Shown here piece after piece: positions 7,831-15,864 of a stretch of DNA of 64,000 bases (its first letter is position 1; each line of letters starts with the position of its first letter). A program made the translations under genes and the position numbers. The notes beneath the pieces were generated by a model. The model saw only the letters and a program-made list of their open reading frames with translations. It did no database searches and was not told where the DNA came from. The stretch is from CAZADH01 sp964483805 (GTDB lineage: Bacteria > Muiribacteriota > Ozemobacteria > Ozemobacterales > Ozemobacteraceae). The DNA is taken from assembly GCA_964483805.1 (NCBI GenBank), contig CAZADH010000002.1, positions 1-64,000 of the forward strand, given 5' to 3'.

Positions 7831-10800
7831 GACGGCACTCCTGCCAGTTCGAACACCGAGATGGCCTGGGCCTTGCCCTTCACCGCAATGGCCCCGAGTC
7901 CGGCGAGAGTGAAGCCCTCGTTGCAACCGGCCGCGGTCGCGGCATCGAGGACGATCCCGGTGGCAACCGCCCGACGGCTCTCGCTCTCGAGGCGGGCCGC
8001 GAGGTTCACGGTATCGCCGATGACGGTGTGATCGATGCGACGCAGGCGCGAACCGATGCGTCCCGAGATCACCACGCCGGTCGCCATGCCGATTCCCAGA
8101 GACAAGGGCGGATCATCGGGCGTCACGGCCCGACGGCGACGGTCGAGATCGGCCAATGCAGCCCGCATCGCCCACGCGGCCCGGGCCGCCCGCACGGCGC
8201 TATCGTCTTGCGGACCGGGGGAAAACACGGCCATCACCGCATCACCGATGTATTTGTCGATACTGCCACCATTGCGGGTCACCGCCGCCTCGGCCAGCGG
8301 AAACCAAGCGTTGAGCAGGTCGATGATCCAGCCCGGCGACCGCCTGGCCAACAGACCCGAAAAATCACGCAGGTGGGCGAACAACACGGTGGCGGCGCAC
8401 CGCTCGCCGCCGGGGGCCAGATCGGCCCCGGTGCCGGCCTGCACCGTCGAGAGAACCTCAGCGGAGACGAAACGGGTCAGGCGCAAACGTTCGCGCAATC
8501 CCCGGCACATGTTGTTGAACTCGCCGGCGAGCTGGGCGAACTCGTCACGCGTGTCGCAACGCAGCTCGACGTCGAGCAATCCCTCGGTCACCCGGGTTCC
8601 GCCCTGCGACAGAACCCCGATCGGCCCCACGAAAACCCGCTCGAGATAACGCACCAACACATAAAGCAATACAACACAGTACAGCGCGAGAGCGAGCAGC
8701 AACAGACGCTGGTTCCACACCTGCACCGGGCTGTCGGGTTCGACCAGAGCGACCGCGACCCAGGGAACGCCGTCGAACGACTGGACCACACCTACACCGC
8801 CATCGGCCGCCGGCAGGACGACGGCGGCCCCGGCCCGCGCCTCGAGAAGGCCCTCACGCGCCACCTCGGCCAAAGCCCCGTCGTGCCGGGCCGAGATCGG
8901 CCAACACTGCTGGGGCTCGAGCTGCGGGTGATCGGCATCGGTGATGCGAAAGAAAGCGATGCGATCACCCTGGCGACACTCGAGTTGCTCGGCAAACGGC
9001 GCGGCGCGACGCCGACGCGCGAAATAGTCGTCGGCCGATCGTTCGGTGCGCTGCAACGTGAACAACTCGGCCACGGGCAACCGGTCGCGCCGCGAGTCGG
9101 GGAAAACAAGAAACTGCAAGACGCGGCAGTTCTTCAGGCCACTGAAGCCGGAATCGGCCGGCGCGCCGTCGTCCATCACCAGGGCGCGAACATCGCCCAC
9201 CCCGATGTTCTCGGCAATCGCCCATCGCGACCGGGTCAGATACGACGGCGCCCCGGGGCGCCCAAGGAGTTGCGGCGTAAATATGCCGTATTCGGCCAGG
9301 CTGCGAATGGCAAACAACCGGCCGAACTCCCGCAACTGGTCGGCCGCCACCGGATCGAGCTGCACAGGGTCGGAAGCAGGCGCACGGACTGTCCATTCCT
9401 CGCCCGAGGCCGCGATCAGGTGCACGGCATCGAGACAAGCGGTCTGCTGCAGGCGCGCCAGTCGGGCCGCCACCCGCGACCGATCGCGCACGAGATCGGC
9501 CCCGAGCCGCTCACGCACACGCGAAATCGCGGCGGCATGAAAGTCGGCGTGCGCGGCCAGATCGGTGCCGACCACACCGATCTTCTCGCGAACCTCGTTG
9601 AGTCGTCGATCGACGTCGAGTTGGCGCGCAAAGCCGTGCCACGCCACAGCCACCAACCAGAAGCCCACGATGGGAACGACGACGGCGAGGCCCGTCGCCA
9701 CCGCGAGCTTGCCCCAGATCGACAACGGCAGACGCACATCGTGCCGGGCCAACCGCCACAGCAGCACCGCGATCGCCAGGGCACCCAGGCCGAGCGCAAT
9801 TCTGACCCACGGCAGCAGCGGCCGCAGCGGATGCACGAGACTCGCCAACGGCCGCCACACCAGCATGACGGGCGGTCGCGATCGGGGCCCCGGTCGACCA
9901 CCCGAAGTATCGGCCCAACGGGCGGTGGTGTCGCGGTGCAACGGCCAGGCAAGTGCGTAGATGTGCCGCGAACGGACGAACCGGGGCGACATGGCGGCCA
10001 CTCTGCGGGTCAGGCGCCAGTTGGCGCCGCGCCGGTGCCGGCCCAGCCACAATCCGGCCGGCAAATCGGCATCGCGCAGAATCGCCAGGTAGCCACCGAC
10101 GATCGGCGCGTGCGGATGATCGGAGGCCGGCAGGAAGCGGGTGTAGATCCAGAGCGGTCCGCCCCCGAACTTGGGCGAATACATGCCGACCACGGCCCCC
10201 CGGGGACTGCGTGCCGACGCATACTCGCCCAGCATGCTGCGCAACAGGCGATCGGCCATGGCCGGCGTCACGCGCTGCGCCGCCGCGACCGCACCCGGAT
10301 CGGCCCAGGCCTGTCGGGTGCCCAATCCACCCATGAACTGCAGGATCTGCCGCGCAGCTTTCTGCGACGGCCGATTCAGGGCGGTAAAATACTTTGTATT
10401 GCCATGCACGATGACGTCGGCACCATCGGAACCGGCGACAAACACCGCCAGAGGCTCGGTTCCGAGCCGTCTCGACAACGCCGGCACCAATCGCCGCGCC
10501 CAGTGTTGAGCCGGGATCGGTCCGGACTCCGACGCCGCGAAGTGCCAACTGCGCACCCGCTCCGGATCGGGCCAACCGACGTCCTGTTCGGCGCTGTGCA
10601 GCAGACCGCGCAAACCGGTGGCCGGCTCGAGGGCGGCTGCTTCACGACGGGCCTGCGCGACCATCTCGCTCTGCACGGTCGCGAGCAGATCCTGTTCGAC
10701 CCGACCGATGATCGAGACCACCGCACGTTCACCGACCACCAGCGGAACCACGAGGCCCAAGAGCCACGCACACACCAGGACCCACGCGCGCGGACGCGCC

Positions 10801-10853
10801 GGCGACAGGGGGGTGCTCGCCGCGGTCGATCCGACATCATCAGGACGATGCAT
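7827..10853 (-). CDS. Membrane class III cyclase, C2-like half (substrate/transition-state subunit of pair A)
   Basis: The protein has 1008 residues, from ATG 10853 with AAGGAA 11 nt upstream. Membrane segments lie at about 22-41, 338-358, 381-405 and 709-735, followed by HAMP (735-788) and a class III cyclase domain (about 815-1000). The first metal-binding Asp is replaced by H827 (VLFAHLRDF). The second metal Asp D871, Lys K867, Thr T943, Asn N950 and Arg R954 (HTVIGDTVNLAARLE) are all present. This is the inverse of the defects in the downstream protein, to which it is joined by a GTGA overlap. I infer that the two proteins form one composite active site. Product specificity (cAMP rather than cGMP) is suggested by the Lys/Thr pair but not proven. 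The extracytoplasmic regions are of unknown ligand specificity. Confidence 0.88.
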   Translation of the reverse strand: MHRPDDVGSTAASTPLSPARPRAWVLVCAWLLGLVVPLVVGERAVVSIIGRVEQDLLATVQSEMVAQARREAAALEPATGLRGLLHSAEQDVGWPDPERVRSWHFAASESGPIPAQHWARRLVPALSRRLGTEPLAVFVAGSDGADVIVHGNTKYFTALNRPSQKAARQILQFMGGLGTRQAWADPGAVAAAQRVTPAMADRLLRSMLGEYASARSPRGAVVGMYSPKFGGGPLWIYTRFLPASDHPHAPIVGGYLAILRDADLPAGLWLGRHRRGANWRLTRRVAAMSPRFVRSRHIYALAWPLHRDTTARWADTSGGRPGPRSRPPVMLVWRPLASLVHPLRPLLPWVRIALGLGALAIAVLLWRLARHDVRLPLSIWGKLAVATGLAVVVPIVGFWLVAVAWHGFARQLDVDRRLNEVREKIGVVGTDLAAHADFHAAAISRVRERLGADLVRDRSRVAARLARLQQTACLDAVHLIAASGEEWTVRAPASDPVQLDPVAADQLREFGRLFAIRSLAEYGIFTPQLLGRPGAPSYLTRSRWAIAENIGVGDVRALVMDDGAPADSGFSGLKNCRVLQFLVFPDSRRDRLPVAELFTLQRTERSADDYFARRRRAAPFAEQLECRQGDRIAFFRITDADHPQLEPQQCWPISARHDGALAEVAREGLLEARAGAAVVLPAADGGVGVVQSFDGVPWVAVALVEPDSPVQVWNQRLLLLALALYCVVLLYVLVRYLERVFVGPIGVLSQGGTRVTEGLLDVELRCDTRDEFAQLAGEFNNMCRGLRERLRLTRFVSAEVLSTVQAGTGADLAPGGERCAATVLFAHLRDFSGLLARRSPGWIIDLLNAWFPLAEAAVTRNGGSIDKYIGDAVMAVFSPGPQDDSAVRAARAAWAMRAALADLDRRRRAVTPDDPPLSLGIGMATGVVISGRIGSRLRRIDHTVIGDTVNLAARLESESRRAVATGIVLDAATAAGCNEGFTLAGLGAIAVKGKAQAISVFELAGVPS
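10389..10402. repeat. ATAC-N3-GTAT palindrome with GC extension
   Basis: ATACTTTGTAT followed by TGC, so it contains both the palindrome and the TGTATTGC octamer. Inside the C2-like cyclase gene of pair A. Confidence 0.55.
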
Positions 10854-11280
10854 CGATGGCGTGTTTCCTTCGAACGCGCTGGGGATACGCGTAGGGTTCA
10901 GAGACAGACGGCTGGTTCCGGGACGATCGATCGGGTCGTTTGCACTGCGCGAACCTGTCGTTTCGCGCCGCCTCGCCAGGGTCTGCGCGCCCTCCTGGCG
11001 CACCCTGGCACGCCCCTCCTGGGGCAGTCCGTGGCAGCAAACGCCCACTTCGCGCATCGGGGCAGCGGCACCGTCCAGGTGCCGCCCCGAAACGCGGCCA
11101 TCCGTGGCCCCGGTCCGTGCGCTCGGGTCGGCACAGCAGGTGCGCTGGTGATTTTCGCCGATTTTTGCGTCGCCGTCCATCCCCTGGTACAATCGCACGA
11201 AGACTTGTTGCGACCCGCCGGTCATGTGGCCGACTATACATACCGCGTGCATACGGCGAGGCAGAAACGGAACCGCCGGC
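10854..11280. other. 427-bp divergent intergenic region between cyclase pair A and the CHAD gene
   Basis: This stretch must hold the promoters of both the cyclase pair (leftward) and the CHAD gene (rightward). It contains the dispersed repeat copy (10933-11059). Within that are two potential hairpins: CCAGGGT...ACCCTGG around 10975-11008, and CGCCCC-TCCT-GGGG next to it. I see no convincing -35/-10 pair and no persuasive gene in it. Confidence 0.5.
10933..11059 (+). repeat. Dispersed repeat copy, intergenic
   Basis: This is the second copy of the repeat found inverted inside the cyclase gene at 5837-5908. It has the same two conserved blocks (10933-10948 and 11031-11059), separated here by a longer, hairpin-forming GC-rich spacer. 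Confidence 0.6.
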
Positions 11281-12432
11281 ATGACGACGAAACGCCCGCC
11301 CGCTCCTCGACGAACCGCATCGACTCCGGCCCGGAGCACGCCCCGCCGCGCCACCCAACCCCGGCCGGCGCCGGCCGCCCTCGACCGCCCCGGCTCGGTG
11401 GCCGCCCAGGCCCACGAAATGCTGATGCGACGCCGCGACGCGGTGGCCGCCGAACTGCAGCGCATCCTGGCGCAATGGGATGCCGAGGCCGTTCACGATC
11501 TGCGGGTGGCCTGCCGCCGCATGCGGTCGGCCTTGCGTGTTTTCGGCCCCCTGTATGAGCCTGGGGCCACCCGGCAGCTCGATCGTGGTCTGCGCCGCTT
11601 CATGCGCAAGTTCAACGGCCTGCGCGACCTCGATGTGCAGCTCGAGAACTGGGTCGAGTTGGCCGATGGGGCGCCGCGCGGGCTGCACGCCGATCTGCAC
11701 CGCATCCACCGGGCGATGACGGCCGAGAAGGCCCAACTCGATCGGGAACTGCGGCAGGTCATCACCGCCGAACCGCCACCGCTCGAGCTCCCGCCACGGG
11801 TGGGACCAAGGGGATCGGCCGCAGGTGCTTTGGCGCGGCTCCCGTTTGCCAGCGCGGCCGGGCGATTGCTCGACGGCGAGGTGCGCGAGTGCGCGGCGCG
11901 GGCCCGGGCGATCGACTGGCGCGACCCGGTGGCATCGATCGCGCCGTTGCATGCGTGGCGCATCCAGGTGAAGCGGCTGCGGTACGGCATCGAGCATTGC
12001 AGCGAGCAACTGGGAAAGCTGGCGAAACCGCTGCTGACCTCGCTCAAGAGCCTGCAGGATGCCCTGGGCCACACCCACGATGACGACGTTTTTGCCGAAC
12101 AGGTCATCGGTCGGTTGAAAGCACAAGAGAAGGCACGGTACCGCGGGGTGCGCGACGCCATCGCCGGCCTGCGCTGGCCCGACCCCGATGCCCGCGCCGT
12201 CTATGCTCTGGCCCATCGCGACGAGGTCGACGACACGGCCGCGTTGCTGTTTTTGCTGCAGCGACTGACCGAGCGACGCGCCATTCATGCCGCCCGCGTT
12301 CGCGTATTGCAGATGACCTGGCTGTCGACCGCGAACCTGACCGGCCTGCGACAGTGGTTCGCGAGCGGCAACTGCCCGGTGGTGTGGCGGCGGCTTCTTG
12401 CCGATGAATTAACCGGGTCGTCGTCGCGGTGA
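11281..12432 (+). CDS. CHAD-domain protein
   Basis: The protein has 383 residues from the ATG at 11281. A basic, Pro/Ala/Arg-rich N-terminal tail (about 1-38) is followed by a CHAD domain: helical, with conserved His/Arg/Lys clusters such as AVHDLRVACRRMRSALRVF, FNGLRDLDVQ, AWRIQVKRLRYGIE and LQDALGHTHDDDVF. CHAD domains bind polyphosphate granules in other bacteria and often sit beside polyphosphate enzymes. Here the next gene encodes an HD protein resembling the C-terminal part of exopolyphosphatase, so a polyphosphate role is a reasonable inference. There is no CYTH domain and no membrane segment. The 84-nt gap to the next gene is compatible with an operon. Confidence 0.88.
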   Translation: MTTKRPPAPRRTASTPARSTPRRATQPRPAPAALDRPGSVAAQAHEMLMRRRDAVAAELQRILAQWDAEAVHDLRVACRRMRSALRVFGPLYEPGATRQLDRGLRRFMRKFNGLRDLDVQLENWVELADGAPRGLHADLHRIHRAMTAEKAQLDRELRQVITAEPPPLELPPRVGPRGSAAGALARLPFASAAGRLLDGEVRECAARARAIDWRDPVASIAPLHAWRIQVKRLRYGIEHCSEQLGKLAKPLLTSLKSLQDALGHTHDDDVFAEQVIGRLKAQEKARYRGVRDAIAGLRWPDPDARAVYALAHRDEVDDTAALLFLLQRLTERRAIHAARVRVLQMTWLSTANLTGLRQWFASGNCPVVWRRLLADELTGSSSR

Positions 12433-12516
12433 ACCACCGCCTGATCGTGCCGGTCATGCGAACCACGCGCCGAGACCCGAGGTCCAACGACGCTGCGCTT
12501 TTCGGGAGAGAATGCG

Positions 12517-13227
12517 ATGCCGGAACCGGTCCTGATCGAAATGGCACGACATCCCCACGCTGATCTGCCTCTTGCCGACGTCTCGCTGCGCACCGCCGGG
12601 CGCAGCGGCAACGGCGCCGTACGTGCGGCCGGCACCGACGGTCTGGCCTTGCATGCCGCCCAACGACTGCTCGTCGATCTGGGCCCCGATGTCGCCGAGC
12701 ACTGTCAGCACGTGGCCCGGCTGTCACTGGCCCTGTTCGACGGTCTGCAGCCCTTGCACCGGCTCGATGAAGAAACCCGCGTCGAACTGGCGTGCGCCGC
12801 GTTGCTGCACGACATCGGCGTGGCGGTTGCTGCCAACCGCCATCACAAACACCGCCGCGACCTGATCATGCAGCGGTTCTGGGTCGTTCCCGAGGAGCGC
12901 CGCCGCCGCATCGCGTTGATCGCCCGGTATCATCGCAAGGCACTGCCGGACAAAAGACATACATTGTATGACATTCTCAGCAAAACCGAGCGGCACGCGG
13001 TCTGGACCGCTCTGGGCTGCCTGCGCATCGCCGACGGACTCGACCGCACCCACCGCGCCCTGGCGCGCGGAGTTCACGTGGCAATTCTGCCCAAGAGCCT
13101 CGAGATTCGGGTCGATCTGCCGCTGGCCGGCCGCGAAGAACTGGCCGTTGCCAGAATGAAGGCCGACGGCCTGGCCACGCATTTCAAGCGCAGCGTGACG
13201 ATCACGCACGCCGACCGCAACACGTAG
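12517..13227 (+). CDS. HD-domain protein resembling the C-terminal domain of Ppx/GppA exopolyphosphatases
   Basis: The protein has 236 residues, with a GGGAGAG ribosome-binding site 7 nt before the ATG. From about residue 45 it follows the HD module of the Ppx/GppA C-terminal part: HCQHVARLSLALFDGL, LLHDIG, NRHHKHRRDLI, IARYHRKALPDKRH and CLRIADGLDRTHRALARGV. The N-terminal ASKHA phosphatase domains of Ppx are absent, so this is a stand-alone HD module and not a full exopolyphosphatase. The H...HD metal site looks intact. It follows the CHAD gene, which supports a role in polyphosphate or (p)ppGpp-linked phosphate metabolism; the substrate is unknown. The stop codon lies inside a 50-nt palindrome. 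Confidence 0.8.
   Translation: MPEPVLIEMARHPHADLPLADVSLRTAGRSGNGAVRAAGTDGLALHAAQRLLVDLGPDVAEHCQHVARLSLALFDGLQPLHRLDEETRVELACAALLHDIGVAVAANRHHKHRRDLIMQRFWVVPEERRRRIALIARYHRKALPDKRHTLYDILSKTERHAVWTALGCLRIADGLDRTHRALARGVHVAILPKSLEIRVDLPLAGREELAVARMKADGLATHFKRSVTITHADRNT
12959..12969. repeat. ATAC-N3-GTAT palindrome
   Basis: ATACATTGTAT inside the Ppx-like HD gene. Confidence 0.5.
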
Positions 13228-13262
13228 GGGCCGTTCGCGAACGGCCCTTACGTGTTGCGGTC
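13213..13262. terminator. 50-bp near-perfect palindrome between convergent genes
   Basis: Two 25-nt arms with 24 matching positions and no loop bases meet at TTCG/CGAA. The left arm covers the end of the HD gene, including its stop codon, and the right arm reaches 12 nt short of the DUF2089 stop. Its position suggests a bidirectional terminator, but there is no T-run on either side. Confidence 0.6.
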
Positions 13263-13273
13263 GGCCCCGACGA

Positions 13274-13735
13274 TTATTCGCGATCGGCGGGGCGGTTGTC
13301 GCCGCGCAACAGGCGGGCGGCCTCATCGACGGTGATTTCGCGGTTGCGCACGCGTTGCAGGACCGCCAGCGGGTCGGGCCGTGGTGCCGGCGCGGCGAGC
13401 GCTTGAAACATCGATTCGATGCGCTGTCGCACCGTCGGATATGACAACCCCAGCGACCGCTGCACATCTTTGAGATTGCCGCGTGCTTCGAGAAACAGGT
13501 TGAACAACCGACGCATCTCACCCTCGAGACGACACCCCGGGCACAAGGAATAGCGCCCCTGCACCGCGGTGCCGCACGCGGCACATTCGAGCTTCACGAC
13601 AACGAGACCGGCATTGCACGACGGGCAGCGCGACGGCACATCGGCCGAGGTCTCAGCGTGCGCTGGGTGGTCGTGATGAAAGTGCTCGTCGTGGGGCGAT
13701 CGGCGCTCACCCCCGCGTTCGCCCGGGCTGCTCAT
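13274..13735 (-). CDS. DUF2089-family zinc-ribbon / HTH protein
   Basis: The protein has 153 residues. After a His-rich N-terminal tail there is a zinc-ribbon-like stretch with CPSC, CAAC and CPGC pairs (about 36-72), then the DUF2089 helix-turn-helix-like segment GNLKDVQRSLGLSYPTVRQR. A C-terminal helix pair (LAVLQRVRNREITVDEAARLL) resembles the N-terminus of its neighbour. The gene overlaps the DUF4097 gene upstream by 4 nt (ATGA), so the two are translationally coupled. DUF2089 proteins are usually found beside DUF4097 proteins and are presumed regulators of envelope-related genes; DNA binding is inferred, not shown. Confidence 0.85.
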   Translation of the reverse strand: MSSPGERGGERRSPHDEHFHHDHPAHAETSADVPSRCPSCNAGLVVVKLECAACGTAVQGRYSLCPGCRLEGEMRRLFNLFLEARGNLKDVQRSLGLSYPTVRQRIESMFQALAAPAPRPDPLAVLQRVRNREITVDEAARLLRGDNRPADRE

Positions 13736-14784
13736 ACCGCTTCACCACCACCGGGGTTCTGACTGTCCGCGCTTCCAGCGGGGTTGGCGGTGCTTTGGGC
13801 GGCCGTGGCCGTTTCGCGATCGATGCGCACGAACCCGCCCATCGTCTTCAACTGCAGGGTGGTGGCCGGGTTGCCGTCGCCCACGAGCACCGTCGCCTTG
13901 CGGGGCATCAGCCCGCGATGGTAGGTGATGCGCCCGACCTCGGGCCCGGCCTCGATGGCGCCGCCCATGGTCACCGCGCGAATCTCACCATTGGCCCCCG
14001 GCGCCACGGCCACGCGAATGTTGCCGCCCATGGTGTGGGCGCGACACTCCCCTTGCCAATCTGGCGCCAGGCCGATCTCGAGGTTGCCGCCCATCGTCTT
14101 GGCCTCGAAGGTCTTGCTCATGTTGCGCAGATGCAGGTTCCCGCCCATCGTGCGGAGTTTGACCGCCGTCGGCACGCCGACGACATAGATCGAACCGGCC
14201 TGCATGGTTGCCCGCACGCGGGCCACCGAGGGCGGCACTTTAACGGTCAGGCTCTCATCGTCGGTGACGATGTGAATGCGGCGCCGGCCTTTGAATACTT
14301 TGTATGCACGCGGATGTCCGGCCACGATCTCGCATTGGTCACCGACGGCACCCAGCAACTCGAGCCGGCCGGCGTCGGTGATGCCGGGGCGACGCCGCAC
14401 GCGGATGGTCAGGTCGAACCCGTTCTCGATGGTGAGTCGGCCCTCGGTCAGTCGCAACTCTTCGAGGTCGTTCTCGTCTTCGCGGTCGCCATCGGCATCG
14501 CCGTCTTCATTGAACCCGATCGTCGTCGGAATGTTGGCCAGCGAGTCGTGAATGATGTCACTGACCATCGGGCCGATCCCCGAGAGCATATCGTTGAGCG
14601 CCGAGAACGGCCCGAACCCGGGCCGACCGCCGCGATTCGGGTCGGCGCCCGGCAGCGGACCACCGGTGTCGGCGGTGCGCTTCTGTTCGCCCTCGTTGAG
14701 GGCCTTGAGCAGGCGTTCGGCCTCATCGACGGTAATGACCTTGTCGGCCAGCATCTTCAGGATCTCACGGCGTTCGTCACTCAT
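13732..14784 (-). CDS. DUF4097-type beta-helix protein with N-terminal SHOCT-like helix pair
   Basis: The protein has 350 residues. The N-terminus (REILKMLADKVITVDEAERLLKAL) is a short helical SHOCT/YvlB-like motif. From about residue 130 come regular beta-repeats with recurring TMGG turns (RTMGGNLHLRN, KTMGGNLEIGL, HTMGGNIRVAV, VTMGGAIEAGP, KTMGGFVRID), typical of DUF4097 right-handed beta-helices. There is no signal peptide, so the protein is probably cytoplasmic. AGGGAG lies 7 nt before the ATG, and a near-consensus sigma-70 promoter lies upstream. It is the first gene of a two-gene unit with the DUF2089 protein. Biochemical function is unknown; such pairs are often linked to envelope stress. 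Confidence 0.85.
   Translation of the reverse strand: MSDERREILKMLADKVITVDEAERLLKALNEGEQKRTADTGGPLPGADPNRGGRPGFGPFSALNDMLSGIGPMVSDIIHDSLANIPTTIGFNEDGDADGDREDENDLEELRLTEGRLTIENGFDLTIRVRRRPGITDAGRLELLGAVGDQCEIVAGHPRAYKVFKGRRRIHIVTDDESLTVKVPPSVARVRATMQAGSIYVVGVPTAVKLRTMGGNLHLRNMSKTFEAKTMGGNLEIGLAPDWQGECRAHTMGGNIRVAVAPGANGEIRAVTMGGAIEAGPEVGRITYHRGLMPRKATVLVGDGNPATTLQLKTMGGFVRIDRETATAAQSTANPAGSADSQNPGGGEAV
14295..14305. repeat. ATAC-N3-GTAT palindrome
   Basis: ATACTTTGTAT inside the DUF4097 gene. Confidence 0.5.
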
Positions 14785-14852
14785 GATCGGCTCCCTTCGA
14801 CATTTCGGTTGGGCAGCGAAGATGTCTCGCTGCTCGATCGCGTCACAATCAT

Positions 14853-14881
14853 TTTATAATCCTTTCTTTCGCTTTTGTCAA
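14853..14881 (-). promoter_or_regulatory. Near-consensus sigma-70 promoter of the DUF4097-DUF2089 operon
   Basis: On the minus strand a perfect TTGACA (14881-14876) is followed by a 17-nt A-rich spacer and TATAAA (14858-14853). It is about 70 nt upstream of the ATG at 14784, in an AT-rich patch that stands out from its surroundings. Confidence 0.8.
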
Positions 14882-15031
14882 CACTGCTTTCTATTTTAGA
14901 AACGTCGCAAACATTATTGTCGTGCGGCAGGCATGACGGGCGGGGCGCGGGCAACTCGTGTCTCCACGGGCGAGAGGGCAGGTTTCTGCCCGGGTCACAC
15001 GGCCACCCGGTGTGATATCTTCGAAACTGTC

Positions 15032-15742
15032 ATGTCGACGATGCCGCTCAAAACAGACCACGACCACCGACGTCGTGGCGCCACGGTCGTACAATGCACG
15101 ATCGCGCTCCTGGTGTTGCTGTTGCTGGGCGTCGCCGGCTTGATTGCCTTCGGTGGTGACACCCGCGCGGGCCGTTTTCTCGGGCAAGAACTGGCGAGTT
15201 TCTGCTCCGGCAAAGGGAAGGCGCGCGCCGAGCGCCATTACCGCGAGCGACTCGAGTCGTTTGGCGTGACCCCGGCCGGGGCGCTTCCGGAGGTGCTGGT
15301 CAAGAAACGCGAGCATCTTTGCCTGCTGCTCGACCGGGGTCGCGTGCTGGCGACGTTTCCGATCGCACTCGGGGCCAACCCGGTCGGTCAGAAAGAAACG
15401 ATCGATGACAGCCGCACGCCCGAGGGCAGCTACCAGATCTGCTACAAGAAAGAGAACAGCCGGTATCACCTGTTCATCGGACTCTCGTATCCCTCACCGA
15501 CAGACGCGGCACGCGCCTTTTCTGCCGGCCGGATCACCGCTTCCGAGAGCGAGGCGATTCTCGACGCGGCGCTCAACCACCAACGGCCACCCTGGAACAC
15601 CGCGCTGGGCGGCCCGTTTGGCCTGCACGGTTTTGGCGCCGGCAACGACTGGACCGAAGGAACGATCGCCATGGCCAACGGCCACATCGAGGAGCTTTAC
15701 TGGAACCTGCCAATGGGTACCCGGGTGACGGTGGTGCCGTAG
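15032..15742 (+). CDS. L,D-transpeptidase (YkuD/ErfK)-family protein with Thr in place of the catalytic Cys
   Basis: The 236-residue protein starts at ATG 15032 (or 15041). It has one N-terminal membrane anchor (VVQCTIALLVLLLLGVAGLIAF) and a YkuD-like domain. Family landmarks are LGANPVGQKETIDDSRTPEG and GGPFGLHGFG with the catalytic-site His. The signature normally reading DWT-x-GC-I-A is DWTEGTIAMANG: the nucleophilic Cys is T211, encoded by ACG. Active L,D-transpeptidases cross-link peptidoglycan or attach lipoproteins through that Cys, so this protein is probably inactive, binds peptidoglycan without catalysis, or uses an altered mechanism. Both membrane topology and domain predict action in the periplasm. 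The neighbouring genes give no further clue. Confidence 0.82.
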   Translation: MSTMPLKTDHDHRRRGATVVQCTIALLVLLLLGVAGLIAFGGDTRAGRFLGQELASFCSGKGKARAERHYRERLESFGVTPAGALPEVLVKKREHLCLLLDRGRVLATFPIALGANPVGQKETIDDSRTPEGSYQICYKKENSRYHLFIGLSYPSPTDAARAFSAGRITASESEAILDAALNHQRPPWNTALGGPFGLHGFGAGNDWTEGTIAMANGHIEELYWNLPMGTRVTVVP

Positions 15743-15864
15743 CCTCCGATGGAGATTCGACGGGCGCCCGCCGGTCGCCTGTGCTAGACTGTTCTTCGAG
15801 CCTGACGCCACGCAGTGGCGAGCGGCGCCAAAATGTATTTATGAAGTGTTACGGAGACACCGCC

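Noticed and set aside
11224..11280. Upstream extension of the CHAD protein to ATG 11224
   Set aside because: The added residues are unlike CHAD proteins and the ATG at 11281 gives a normal start; there is no ribosome-binding site for 11224.
8028..11558. Very long plus-strand open frame (about 1176 codons) opposite the cyclase gene
   Set aside because: Its translation is Arg/Gly/His/Pro-rich with no recognisable domain, and it lies exactly antisense to a well-supported cyclase gene; long antisense frames are expected at this GC content.
15785..15790. TAGACT as a -10 box for the lipoprotein gene
   Set aside because: No acceptable -35 hexamer at the right distance; not distinguishable from chance.
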